In this document: one piece after another, positions 39,279-49,102 of the stretch
Layout of the letters: each line of letters starts with the position of its first letter
How positions within the stretch are numbered: the first letter of the stretch is position 1
NCBI GenBank assembly: GCA_949372605.1
Contig: CASIAE010000004.1
Coordinates: 1-64,000, forward strand
DNA from: an uncultured Flavobacteriaceae bacterium
Lineage (GTDB): Bacteria; Bacteroidota; Bacteroidia; Flavobacteriales; Flavobacteriaceae
DNA length: 64,000 bases
Reading direction: 5' to 3'
Made by a program: the position numbers and the translations under genes
The notes under the pieces: generated by a model
What the model was told of the DNA's origin: nothing
Databases searched by the model: none
The model's input: only the letters and a program-made list of their open reading frames with translations

Positions 39279-39397
39279 GCTTGGTTTTTTAAATTTGAAA
39301 CATAATAATTAATTGCAAATAATTATGGAAATTGATTTGCTGGGGGTAGGTCTATAGGCAAGGCACACGACACATTTTGGATTCTCCGGACTTTTAT

Positions 39398-39688
39398 TTA
39401 TAATAAAATCAAATTTTCTCCTTCTTCAATTCCACTTGGAAAATCACAAACGTTTTGTAAAGCAAAAACGTCATTATAAACAGTGCCTGTCATTTCGTCT
39501 ACCCATTCGCTTTCTATTAGATCTTTATCAATTTCACCGCTAACAAGCTGAATGGTATAGTTCAAACAAATCCCTTTGATGGCCAGTTTTCCCCTAAGTA
39601 AATTTGCACTACAATCGCTATTGTTCTCTTCATTTGAACATTGTATAAAGGCAAACATTATTAATAGAAAAGAGAGTAATTTTTTCAT
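39398..39688 (-). CDS. Small lipoprotein of unknown function
   Basis: 96 residues with lipoprotein signal (MKKLLSFLLIMFAFIQC). The mature part has three more cysteines and is acidic (GEIDKDLIESEWVDEMTG). No family recognised with certainty. Confidence 0.6.
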   Translation of the reverse strand: MKKLLSFLLIMFAFIQCSNEENNSDCSANLLRGKLAIKGICLNYTIQLVSGEIDKDLIESEWVDEMTGTVYNDVFALQNVCDFPSGIEEGENLILL

Positions 39689-39846
39689 TTATTTTAAATA
39701 AAACATATAAAGTAAACATTTTTTAATGATTAAAATTCATCTTGAAATAAACTTTTTTTAAATTTCATTAAATGATCATTTTTGCCCAAAAACACTAAAA
39801 AACAGACAAAATTGATCAGAAAACGTCAAAAAATCAAAAAAAGATA

Positions 39847-40293
39847 TTAAAAAATACTGAGAATTGTTGAGATGTTATTGTTAAAATCAATCCTTTCCCC
39901 CAATTTTTTACCCAATAACAACCTTCCAATAGGACTTTGTGGTGAAATACAATAACAGCGCTCATCCTCCAGTTTACATTCACCTATTGAAATGGCAATA
40001 TAGTAGTTTGCTTTATTGGTTATTACCAAAGAACCGACGCCTACAATGACTGAAGAATGATTGTTTTTTAAGGCTAATATTTTTCTGTAATTGGTTTCAG
40101 TTTCTGCCAATTGTATCCCTAATTTTTCTCGCTCTAATTGAATCATTGCACGTCCTGTTTCGTGCTTGTCTCCAGCACTACTTTTACTTTCAGAATCTAA
40201 AGCCTCGGATAGCCCTTGTATTCTTTTTTCAAAACCTTTTAATTTTTCAAGCAAATTGGCAACACAATAATTGTAAATTTCTTCTTTATCCAT
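39847..40293 (-). CDS. GreA/GreB-like transcription elongation factor family protein
   Basis: 148 residues. The C-terminal domain (about 80-148) has ISPQSPIGRLLLGKKLGERI, the GreA/GreB C-terminal motif. The N-terminus is a helical coiled coil (LLEKLKGFEKRIQGLSEALD). It resembles the Bacteroidota small Gre-like proteins that bind RNA polymerase; cleavage-stimulating acidic tip residues cannot be confirmed. Its start lies eight bases below a terminator. Confidence 0.82.
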   Translation of the reverse strand: MDKEEIYNYCVANLLEKLKGFEKRIQGLSEALDSESKSSAGDKHETGRAMIQLEREKLGIQLAETETNYRKILALKNNHSSVIVGVGSLVITNKANYYIAISIGECKLEDERCYCISPQSPIGRLLLGKKLGERIDFNNNISTILSIF

Positions 40294-40300
40294 TTTTAAT

Positions 40301-40325
40301 AAAAAAACCCTCCTTTAAGGAGGGT
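40301..40325 (-). terminator. Rho-independent terminator
   Basis: AACCCTCC (40305-40312) pairs with GGAGGGTT (40318-40325), loop TTTAA. On the minus strand it is followed by a run of T. It ends transcription of the NTF2-like gene upstream, just before the GreA-like gene. Confidence 0.85.
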
Positions 40326-40393
40326 TCAAAATAAATCTATTTTTCTTCATTCAAACACTCTTGAGTGAAAATATTTTTAATCTTAGGAAGTGA

Positions 40394-40906
40394 CTATTCA
40401 GCAGCTTCTTCTGCAACAACTGCTTCGTCAGCAGCAACGGCTATCATCATTCCGCTAGCATCGAAAAAGTCACCTGATTCGTAAACCTTACCTTCTTTTG
40501 CATTAAAGTAGTGGTAAGAATCTAAGGAAAAGCTTTTTCCAGTAGCAATACTAACTCCTTTCCAAGTTCCGTAAACTCTAACACTTCCATCAGGCGTAAG
40601 TGTCGTTTCGTCAACACCAGGAAGCCAAATTGCATCTTCAAAAGTAACATCCTTAAAGTTTGTCATGTAAAATTCTGCATCAATAAGAACTTTATCATAG
40701 CCAATTTTTCCGACGCCATACATTGGGGATTGGTGCTCAATTTCTTCGTGAATTAATGATTTAAAAAGCTCAAAGTTGGTTGGAGAAGCATAAGACATTA
40801 GCATTTTTTGAGCTACTTCTTTGTTAGTATTGTAGAGGCTTAAATCTTGCTTTACATCACAAGAAACAAATAAAACGGTAATAGCAATTAATAAATAATT
40901 TTTCAT
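40394..40906 (-). CDS. NTF2/SnoaL-like lipoprotein
   Basis: 170 residues with lipoprotein signal (LFVSC). The fold is the NTF2-like cone: KMLMSYASPTNFELFKSLIH, DVTFEDAIWLPG, VYGTWKGVS and DSYHYFNAKEGKVYESGDFFD. A run of Ala/Glu/Val ends it. Function unknown; it is probably a periplasmic binder. Confidence 0.8.
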   Translation of the reverse strand: MKNYLLIAITVLFVSCDVKQDLSLYNTNKEVAQKMLMSYASPTNFELFKSLIHEEIEHQSPMYGVGKIGYDKVLIDAEFYMTNFKDVTFEDAIWLPGVDETTLTPDGSVRVYGTWKGVSIATGKSFSLDSYHYFNAKEGKVYESGDFFDASGMMIAVAADEAVVAEEAAE

Positions 40907-41154
40907 TTTTCATTTTTTTAATTAAGTATTCAATGCAATTTGGGATTTAATTCTTGAATTTTCGCTTGTTATTGAGGTGTTTATATTAATTCATTTCTTT
41001 TATTGATGTTAAATCTTTACTCACTTTCACAATATTTAACTAATAATAAAACAAACACTTAATCCTACTCCACAGTTTTTGAGTTTGTCAAATGCCCAAA
41101 GCCAATCATTGTTGGAAATAAGATATCAAATAAAGAACAAGCTACAAGGATTGT

Positions 41155-42350
41155 TTATTTGACCAAAATGGGTTGTGTCCAGGCTTGCTCAAGTTCTCCC
41201 TCTAAATAGGGGTTTTCTTTTAAAACATTAGAGTTTATTTTTGCTCTAACAATGAGGTCTTTTTTTTCATAAACATATTCGGCAGCAGTGCCTTTAACTC
41301 TTTTTAATTCTTCCATGTTTTCACTGCCTTCTCGATAGCCCATAAAAATGATTTCATAAATAATATCCGCTTTTGAATCTACTTCAATGGAAAGTTTTTT
41401 CTCGGTAGCATTTATCTTTTTTAAAGAAACCCCAGAAGAAGAATAAAAATCTCCAGCTTCCATTGCTTCAATCAAACTTGCAGGGTCTAATCTTTTTGAA
41501 TTAACCATTACCCATCCTCTTCCAGGGTTACTATGATCAGATGATTTTATGTGATACTTGTGGCTGTCATCAGTAGCAATCCCAAGAAGCAACGGTTTCT
41601 TCTCATTGTAATAAGAAATATTTATCAGGTCCCACATGGTTTCTATACCAAGTGCGTTTCATCTCCCTCATTATGGACTGCAGGATGACCGTTGTAGAGT
41701 TCAAAAAACCTTTCTCCATTCAATTTTTTTAAATCCTCTGTATTGATGCCATAGCCAAAGTTGGGGTGGTTGATGTGGGCAAACATCGGGATATTAAACT
41801 TTTTTCTTTGGGCATGAACAGCATCCAAAGTTTGCTGCATCACCTCATAAACGGAATTCCCTTTGATAGGTTCAATTTTTTCTTGAATGTTAGTAACATT
41901 AATATGGACAGGCTTTTTCCCAAAAGAGGAAGTTACCTCTTCGGACCGGATAATTAGAAACGAATCCTGGACATCAAGTTTTGATTTATACTCCTCAAAA
42001 GTTTTTAGTCGAACAGAAGTTCCACTAGAATCAATTTTTGATTCTACCCAGTCGCCAAACCTTTTTTGATATTTTTCTAGTGCATTATTTTTTTTGTCTG
42101 ATTCTTTCAATTTGTACCAGTTATCTCCTGCAGCGATTGTGTTATGGTCAGAGAGCGCGATGAATTGGTAGTCGTTGTCTTTATACCATTGAATGATCAT
42201 TTCGGGGAAGTCATCTCCATCACTCCAAAAAGAATGGGTATGTAGATTCCCTTTTTGCCAATGCTGTTCTGGGACAGCTGTATTACATGAAAAAAGCAAC
42301 GCAAAAATGAATAAGATTGAAGCGAAACTTAAATATTTTAAGAAAGACAT
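41155..42350 (-). pseudogene. PHP-domain lipoprotein, frameshifted
   Basis: Two frames together make a PHP (histidinol-phosphatase-like) lipoprotein of about 398 residues if one base is added at about 41643. The first (42350-41643) has lipobox FALLFSC, metal motifs GNLHTHSFWSDGDDF, LSDHN and AHINHPNFGYG and stops DETHLV-TAG. The second (41637-41155) resumes with ETMWDLINISYY and ATDDSHKYH (a last metal site). PHP domains hydrolyse phosphate esters or act as metal-dependent phosphodiesterases. Frame loss is a one-base deletion in TTGG. Confidence 0.8.
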
Positions 42351-42553
42351 AATTTTAATAGAATAAAGGTTTTGGTTAAAACTACAAAAAATTTAATAAC
42401 GGGAAACACCAGCATTAAAGCAAGCGAATCTGTTTTTAAGCATAAACGGATATCAGAAAAAAAAGTAAGGATTGGGTCTTGAGTTTCAGGGATTACTGTT
42501 TTAAAATTACCTTCGTAAAACCTAAAATATTTATTGTTAATTTAGAAATTTTT

Positions 42554-43723
42554 TTAAAATGAATTTATCTTTAATTGAATGACATGCTTCCCAGGAGAGA
42601 GCCTTATGGATTCGAGAAGCAGCAGGAACTTTTTGACCGTTGTGAATCAAGTCTTTCCCTTTCCATATCAATGAGTGAAAACTCAGCCAACATATTCCCT
42701 GGGATTTCGATTTCATAGGTTTGCAGCCTTTTCCCGACGTAAGTATATTTCCCTTTGATGGTTCCTCTGACGGTTGGAACTGCAATCTCACTAGATTTTA
42801 ATTTACTCATTTGAGGTTTAATACTTGCGATCGCAAAACCTGCTGTTTGTGGCTTAATCCCCCATAATCCTCTTGGGATTGCGTTGGCTGGCACAGCTCC
42901 CCATGCGTGGTTCCAGTCCAAGTTGTTTTTAAATTTCAAGTCCCAAGCTTCTAAAGTAATCGTAGATCCAACACGAATCATATTGTACCAACTTCTCTCT
43001 TCGATACTTGATAATAATTCTAGGGCGTAATCTGCTTCCCCTGCATTATAGAGTCCGTCCATTAAGAATTGAGAACCATAAACACTACAGGCCATCCCTC
43101 GAGATTTAATAAATTCTAAGACAGAATTTAAATGTTCTTTAGGAACCATACCGAATGCCAAAGGCATCATGTTGGCATGTAATGAGGCATGGTCAGTCCC
43201 TATTCCGTCAACATAAATACCACGATCTTTATCAAACATGTTATCATTGAATGCTTTTTTGACTTTAGCAGCTCTTAATTCAAAATCTAAAACCTCCTTT
43301 GTTTTTCCTAATATTTTTGCAAACTCAGCCATGATCTTCATGTTCTCATAAAAAAAGGCATTGATGACAGTATTGTATGGCTGGAAAACAAAACCATCCC
43401 GTTCTCCCAAATTATTTGGGTCTCCACCCCAACCTGCAGAAGGCCAATCAACGATGTCAGTAAGCGGTTTTTTATAACCTTTTTTGAATCCCAACTTATA
43501 CATGAATTCTGGAGTTACTTTTTCCGAAGTGATCAAACCCAGCTTCATTAGATAACTCAAAAAGTGTTTTATGTTTTAATTGCTCGTAATACTTTTCAAT
43601 AAGTTCGGTATTCCCCGTATACATATAATCAGCATAAAACATTAAGGCCACATGTTGTTGCCACTCTGTAGGCCAAGTTGGATGTTCCATGAAATATTCT
43701 ATGGTGCGTCTAGCCAATTGCAT
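42554..43723 (-). pseudogene. C-terminal part of sulfatase-GH78 fusion with one-base insertions
   Basis: The rest of the GH78 rhamnosidase begun at 43710-46085. Reading requires frame changes at about 43715 ([18 protein letters not shown]; extra G in ATTGGCTA), 43520 ([17 protein letters not shown]; extra base in GGGTTT), 42665 ([16 protein letters not shown]; extra base in AAAGGG) and 42612 ([14 protein letters not shown]; extra base in GAATCC). Removing four bases gives 1,175 residues in total, ending INSF-TAA. The region contains the (alpha/alpha)6 barrel ([27 protein letters not shown] near the start) and the C-terminal beta-sandwich. Every break looks like a one-base insertion. Confidence 0.78.
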
Positions 43724-46085
43724 ACTCTCTGTCCGTAGTATAGTGGCTGAGTTGATTTAGATAGGCATCTGCTTCATAAGGAATTCGTTCTCTATCTCCA
43801 TCCACATATAAACCGTTAAAAGTGGTTGCTTTTATGGAGTATTTACATAAATCCCAAACTTGATTTAAAACATCGTTATCACTTTTAAACTCACTGGCGT
43901 TTTCATCCCAATAGGTATGATGGGCCAACTGATCAAAGTCATTTGCAGAAATGGGCGCTTGAGCACCCTCAATTTCTACATACCTAAATGGCATCAAAAC
44001 AGGAAACCCTTTTGGCAACGCAATGGCCTTATTGGGTGTTGTATTTTTTTTGTCTGGTTTTATAGCGAGTTGATATTTTGTCTTTCCTGGTATTACTTCA
44101 ACTTTAATTTCTTGATAACGAATATGACTTTTACGAAATGGAGTTCTGTTGATGTTTTTACCTTTTGATTCTTCTCCAATTCTTACTGTTAAGGTATGTG
44201 GCGTTTTTGCTTTGTAGTTAAAATTGATTGTGGCAAATGCGGCTTTACCAAAATCAATAAAATAAAAATCACCACGATTTTCAAAGCATACTGGTTTGAT
44301 TTTACTGACAACAAATTTATTTTCAGAGGAAATCATATAATTCTCTTGCTTTCCAGTTGTAAATTTTTGAACCTCTGAATAGTCAACCAAACGATTTTCT
44401 TCGTCCCAAATCCGAACTTTCCAATAATAAGTTCTATCAACTTCTAATGGTGTTCCATTATATTCGACATTGGTTGAGGCCAATGATCGTATTTTTTTGC
44501 TGTCCCAGGCATCTCCATTGTTTGTATCGATACTGGCCTGACTAGAAGCTACTAAAATTTGATAAGCCGATTGGAATTTAGATCCCAAAGGCACAGCCCA
44601 ACCAAACTCTGGATTTAGATCAATGATCTCAACATTTGTATTTGGTTCTCTGATCAGTTCTAACGTTAAATCGGTAGGAGCCGATCGATATTCATTGCTG
44701 TTTTTTGCAATTAACTTGTCCAATTGCGTGCGAAGTTTGTCTGCAACTACTTTATGCTTTTTCTTTCCGATGAGATTATTGACTTCTTTTGGATCCCTCT
44801 TTAAATCATAGAGTTCTTCAATGGTTTTGTCGTTAACATATCTAAAATATTTCCAATTTTTAGTTCTCACCCCTTCACTGGGTGGAATTTCACTAAAATC
44901 CCAAAGGTGTTCTATAAGAACGGTGTCTCTGCTGATTGTACTCGTTTCATTTCTCACCAAGGGCATTAAATTTTTTCCTTGCCATGTATCAGGAATTGCT
45001 ACCCCTGCAATTGCTGCAATGGTGGAGGGCACATCAATATTTAATACCATCTCGTCAATAGCTCTGTTTTTGGCCACTCTCGGATCGTAAATTATCAGTG
45101 GAACCCGAATCGAATTATCATACATTAGCCACTTTCCAGCCATTTGTCGGTCTCCTAAAAAATAGCCGTTATCTCCCATAACAATAATCACGGTGTTTTT
45201 ATCTAAACCTTTTTCTTTTAGTTTTTTTCGAATTTTAGCAATTTCTAAATCTATTCCAGAAATCATCCGATAATAGCCTTTTAAGCTGCGCTGATATTTT
45301 TCTGGAGTATTATATCTCCAAGCCCAACGCAAACGATTAAATCCCTTCCTTACGATCTCAGGCAATGCTTTGAAATACTGGTCAGCTCCCAATGCAGGCG
45401 CAGGGATTGTTGTATCAGTTAATAATTCTTCGGTCGTATTTTGCCAGAAATATTGCGCTTCAGCAGGATCATGCGCATGTGGAGCGCTAAAACTTAAAGA
45501 CAAGCAAAATGGCTTTTTATTTTCGATATTATTGTCAATAAAGTCGATTGCTTTTTGACCGGTATATCTTGTTAAGTGAACAGTGTCTTTACCAATTGTT
45601 TTATAAAAATAGCCCCTTTTATCGTTATATTTATTATTTCTATCATACGACTCGTATTGATCAAACTGTTTGTCTAAATCTGAGTATCGCACACCATATT
45701 TTCCATAAAAACCGGTATGATAACCATTCTCTTTAAGTAGTGTAGGGTAAGAATTAGCCATATATTCCTCACGTATATTTCCAGTTTGAAAATTAAAATT
45801 GTGAGCTCGTTCATGTAAGCCCGTTAAAATACTTGCCCTACTTGCAGCACAAATAGGGGTGGTTACAATCGCGGACTTAAAATAAGTGCCTGACTTAGCC
45901 AAATCATCCATTTCTGGAGTTTCAACAAACTTATTCCCTGCATAACCAACCGCATCAAAGCGCTGATCATCTGTGAGGATGAAAATAACATTCGGTTTTT
46001 CGGCCTTGACTTTTTGTTGAGCACTAAGGCTACTTAAGCCACAGAAAACGCTTAATAGTCCGAGTAATAGATTGCGGATATCCAT
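43710..46085 (-). CDS. Sulfatase fused to GH78 alpha-L-rhamnosidase (N-terminal part)
   Basis: 791 residues, exported (signal to SSLSAQ). Residues about 28-480 are an S1 sulfatase: TDDQRFD (metal aspartates 39-40) and C79 in PICAASRAS, the C-x-A/P-S-R site converted to formylglycine by a maturing enzyme. From about 490 a GH78 rhamnosidase starts: [16 protein letters not shown] Ig domain, [19 protein letters not shown], sandwich domain, then [20 protein letters not shown] and a stop at 43710 by frameshift. The same sulfatase-GH78 architecture is known from ulvan loci in marine flavobacteria (Formosa agariphila). It would desulfate and release rhamnose in one protein. Confidence 0.87.
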   Translation of the reverse strand: MDIRNLLLGLLSVFCGLSSLSAQQKVKAEKPNVIFILTDDQRFDAVGYAGNKFVETPEMDDLAKSGTYFKSAIVTTPICAASRASILTGLHERAHNFNFQTGNIREEYMANSYPTLLKENGYHTGFYGKYGVRYSDLDKQFDQYESYDRNNKYNDKRGYFYKTIGKDTVHLTRYTGQKAIDFIDNNIENKKPFCLSLSFSAPHAHDPAEAQYFWQNTTEELLTDTTIPAPALGADQYFKALPEIVRKGFNRLRWAWRYNTPEKYQRSLKGYYRMISGIDLEIAKIRKKLKEKGLDKNTVIIVMGDNGYFLGDRQMAGKWLMYDNSIRVPLIIYDPRVAKNRAIDEMVLNIDVPSTIAAIAGVAIPDTWQGKNLMPLVRNETSTISRDTVLIEHLWDFSEIPPSEGVRTKNWKYFRYVNDKTIEELYDLKRDPKEVNNLIGKKKHKVVADKLRTQLDKLIAKNSNEYRSAPTDLTLELIREPNTNVEIIDLNPEFGWAVPLGSKFQSAYQILVASSQASIDTNNGDAWDSKKIRSLASTNVEYNGTPLEVDRTYYWKVRIWDEENRLVDYSEVQKFTTGKQENYMISSENKFVVSKIKPVCFENRGDFYFIDFGKAAFATINFNYKAKTPHTLTVRIGEESKGKNINRTPFRKSHIRYQEIKVEVIPGKTKYQLAIKPDKKNTTPNKAIALPKGFPVLMPFRYVEIEGAQAPISANDFDQLAHHTYWDENASEFKSDNDVLNQVWDLCKYSIKATTFNGLYVDGDRERIPYEADAYLNQLSHYTTDREYAIG

Positions 46086-46204
46086 AGATTTATTTATTAA
46101 AGCATATTTAATTCCTCTAAATTAAAAAAAAATAAATAAGATTTGTTTTTAGATTTATTTAATGCAGAATAAGCTAGGGATATAAGAACAGTTAGGAAGA
46201 GGAT

Positions 46205-46393
46205 TTAATTGGCTCGATTTGAACTTTTTTTGTCAGGAATTCTACCGTAATTACCCGATCCATCATAATCTAGTGTGTCTTCTTGAATCGGTTTTTTATG
46301 ATCATTGACCGATTTCTTCGAATCAATAAATACCCCAGCGACAAACATGGCAAAAACAGCGATTCCGAAACCAAAAATTATTAAAATACTCAT
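46205..46393 (-). CDS. Small single-pass membrane protein
   Basis: 62 residues: one N-terminal membrane helix (MSILIIFGFGIAVFAMFVAG) and a polar tail with basic and acidic residues. It overlaps the preceding small gene by ATGA. Function unknown. Confidence 0.5.
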   Translation of the reverse strand: MSILIIFGFGIAVFAMFVAGVFIDSKKSVNDHKKPIQEDTLDYDGSGNYGRIPDKKSSNRAN

Positions 46394-46551
46394 TTTTTAA
46401 TTTGTTTAAAATATCCACCAGCAGCTAAAATTGAAGGAACCCAAATCCCAACATAAAGACCTTCATCATTTTGCCCACTGAACCAAAGATAAATTGAAAA
46501 CAGAAAGCTTAAAAAAGCGGAACCTAATATCAAATAGTCTGAATTTTTCAT
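46390..46551 (-). CDS. Small two-helix membrane protein
   Basis: 53 residues: MKNSDYLILGSAFLSFLFSI, then WFSGQNDEGLYVGIWVPSIL, then KQIKK. Two membrane helices are likely. Its TGA overlaps the start of the next gene (ATGA), supporting translational coupling and that both are real. Lies just downstream of the second sulfatase gene (46620) on the same strand. Confidence 0.6.
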   Translation of the reverse strand: MKNSDYLILGSAFLSFLFSIYLWFSGQNDEGLYVGIWVPSILAAGGYFKQIKK

Positions 46552-46619
46552 TGTCTTGGTTTTATCTGTAAATATAATAAATGTTATAACATCTATAAAA
46601 ATTAGACTTTAAGTTGCTA

Positions 46620-48209
46620 TTAATCTGCACTTAAAAGCGCTTCATTTTGTTCGGGTCTAAAGTCGGTTTCATTGACCCAAACGTGATCCATTATTTCCCC
46701 TTTAAGAAATCGCTCATAGAACCTGATTTGTTTAGGCATGATTGGATAATTATCAAACACATCACCTTTCTCCAAGACCCTTGGGTCTTCTTGCTCAATT
46801 AGGTTTTGAATTAGGAGTTTGGACCAGTGATTTTTTTGTTCCTCAAAACGAGCATCAGCGGCAATGTTTGTCATGCAGTAGGGGTCTGATTTTAAATCAT
46901 AAAACTCTTCAGCTGTTCTTCTCCCAAAAGACAATTCCCAGAGGTGATGATTTTCTGTCTGATAAGCATCTAGAATTTGTGTTTTAGTTGGGCTACCGTC
47001 ACAGTCTAAATATCCTGTTTCTGGCCTACCTGTTGGCCACCTGTCTGGTTTAAAATTTTTAAAATAGACGAATTCATCCGAAATAATTCCCCTAATGGGA
47101 TAGCCTACATCATTGGGTCTACCAGTGTCATGTCGCTCTTTCCCCACCAAGACATAGTCCCGGTTACCCTCTACACGACCCTCTTTTTCAGATTTAAATA
47201 TGGGAAATAAACTTTTTCCTGTAATGGGTTGCATTCCACTTATCTGTTCTTCAATACCTGCCGCTTCTAAAAAAGTGGCTGCAAAATCAATATTACTCAC
47301 ATAATCTGAGATGGTCCTCCCAGGTTTGTTGATTCCATCTGCCCACATAATAGCCAAGGGCATGTGCGTAGAAAAAGGATATTCTTGTGCCTTACTTCTT
47401 GGGAAAGGCATCCCGTTGTCAGAAGTAACGATGATCAGGGTGTTTTCCAACATTCCTTTTTCTTCAAGAACTTTTAGTATACTTCCCAGGTGCTGGTCAA
47501 AGTATTCAATTTCAAAAGCATAGTCCAGCATGTCATTTCGAATGATTTCATTGTCCATCCAATAGTCAGGAACTTTGTCGATATCAACTAGTTTTTTATT
47601 TCCTTTCTTCACTCCCGATTGGAACTCATAAGCACGATGAGGCTCTATACCGCCATACCAAAAAGCAAAAGGTTCATCGGAAGTGTCATTCAAAAACAAC
47701 TCAAAATTCCGAGCATAATCTATGTTACTGATTTTGTTCGTAGGGGGAGTGGTTTTTAAGGAGGAATAGTTGATTCCGATCAGTTCTCTGGGTTGTCCGT
47801 TAGTTTTTTCAATTACACCGGGTGCCCACCCTTTTGCAGTTCTACCCGTGCTGTATCCGGCTGTTTTGAGTGCTTCAAAAACAGTTTTGAATTTATTTGG
47901 AAAATAACCAACATGACTAGCCGCTTCTTCCAGTTGCCATGAATTTCTTCCAGTGAGAATTGCTGATCTTGAAGGCGCACATTTTGCATTGCAAGTATAG
48001 GCATTCATAAAAAGTAGTCCTGAATTTGCAATGCGGTCAAAATTAGGAGTTTTCACCCAATCGGCCCCATAGGCCCCAGCATGAGGGAAGGACTGATCAT
48101 CGGCAATACAAATTAATATATTGGGCCTTTTAAACTCTTCTTTTTTGGCGCAGGAGATTATATTTATTAATACAAATAGACAAATAAAATATTGTTTTAA
48201 TGTAATCAT
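46620..48209 (-). CDS. Family S1 sulfatase lipoprotein
   Basis: About 529 residues from ATG 48209 (a frame start at 48230 adds seven residues before the lipoprotein signal and is less likely). Lipobox IISC. Metal aspartates DD37-38 in IADDQSF, formylglycine site C77-A-P-S-R81 in NAKCAPSRSAIL, and VTSDNGMPFPRSK for the further metal ligands. It removes sulfate esters from algal or host glycans. It is the second sulfatase in this region, near the sulfatase-GH78 fusion. Confidence 0.93.
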   Translation of the reverse strand: MITLKQYFICLFVLINIISCAKKEEFKRPNILICIADDQSFPHAGAYGADWVKTPNFDRIANSGLLFMNAYTCNAKCAPSRSAILTGRNSWQLEEAASHVGYFPNKFKTVFEALKTAGYSTGRTAKGWAPGVIEKTNGQPRELIGINYSSLKTTPPTNKISNIDYARNFELFLNDTSDEPFAFWYGGIEPHRAYEFQSGVKKGNKKLVDIDKVPDYWMDNEIIRNDMLDYAFEIEYFDQHLGSILKVLEEKGMLENTLIIVTSDNGMPFPRSKAQEYPFSTHMPLAIMWADGINKPGRTISDYVSNIDFAATFLEAAGIEEQISGMQPITGKSLFPIFKSEKEGRVEGNRDYVLVGKERHDTGRPNDVGYPIRGIISDEFVYFKNFKPDRWPTGRPETGYLDCDGSPTKTQILDAYQTENHHLWELSFGRRTAEEFYDLKSDPYCMTNIAADARFEEQKNHWSKLLIQNLIEQEDPRVLEKGDVFDNYPIMPKQIRFYERFLKGEIMDHVWVNETDFRPEQNEALLSAD

Positions 48210-49102
48210 AGTTTTTTTCTGAATAGACAATCCTGCCTATAAATTTGGAATAACTAAGGTAATAAATAATTTTAGAGGATTTCAAATTTCAGAATTTACT
48301 GAAGAGTTTTACCTTTAGATTTTATTACAAAGCTTTATGCTTTCAATTAGATAATTTACTATGGCTGTCTCAAATATTGACCAAACAAAGCTGTTGCTTC
48401 TTTTTGAACATGATACAATCAATAAACCTTCTTTATTTCCAAAAGCTAATGCCAAATCCTGATATTTGGGCTGGCGAAATCATATTGTGACTATAATCCC
48501 CTTAATTATTACAGCTGATTTTTATCTTTTAGTTGTTATCTTTAATGAATTCGACCCAAAACACCTCATGAATTCTTCTTTCATCCTTGTCTTATTTCTG
48601 CTCTTAGTTGTTTTTATATTTTCTAAAAATATTTTTCCACTTTTGTCAATTGGACTTAAATGAATTAAGTCTGCTTTTTTGACATTACAATTCTGTCTCC
48701 TCTGGAAATCACAGTACATATAATATTTGTCATCATCCAGATTAAATAATTTTTATATAAAACGCTAAGTGGTGTGCTTTCACTTTTTTGAATATAACCC
48801 ACCTAAAGGTATTCGGAGTAGCATTTAGACATAGACTTTCCGGTGTTTTTAACCAATCTGACTTTCCGTATATAAATTTACGAGGAAGATCTTTTTCAAT
48901 CAACTGAAATAGTGACTTATAAGCTAAACCCTCTAGTTTAATAAATTAAATTAGGTAGTAATATTGGATCTCTTCAACCTAAGTTTAAAATATTTATTAC
49001 ATTTAAATATTTAAAAATCAACATAATGAAACAAGGTATTAGCAGATCTATCGAGTATTAAATTGAATTTTTAGTTCTTCATGAAATTTAAATATCAATA
49101 TA
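48210..49102. other. Long gap with no supported gene
   Basis: Two overlapping opposite-strand frames (48466-48663 plus, 48522-48719 minus) have no recognisable domain. The minus frame (MYCDFQRRQNCNVKKADLIH) looks more protein-like and may be a decayed gene end. The right end (48975-49008) holds one copy of a 34-bp repeat. Confidence 0.45.
48975..49008 (+). repeat. 34-bp upstream repeat, copy 1
   Basis: The 34 bases at this site match 60203-60236 with two mismatches and no gap. Both copies lie 95-105 bases upstream of a plus-strand gene (PQQ dehydrogenase here, ECF sigma gene there), so a shared control element is possible. Confidence 0.65.

Noticed and set aside
43700..43725. Programmed frameshift at GGCTAG, resembling GGCTAA in the sigma gene
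   Set aside because: Both sites share GGCTA, but no slippery heptamer or following stem-loop is visible, and four breaks in one gene are not programmed.
48466..48719. Opposed 65-codon frames
   Set aside because: Neither has a recognisable domain; at best one is the end of a decayed gene.
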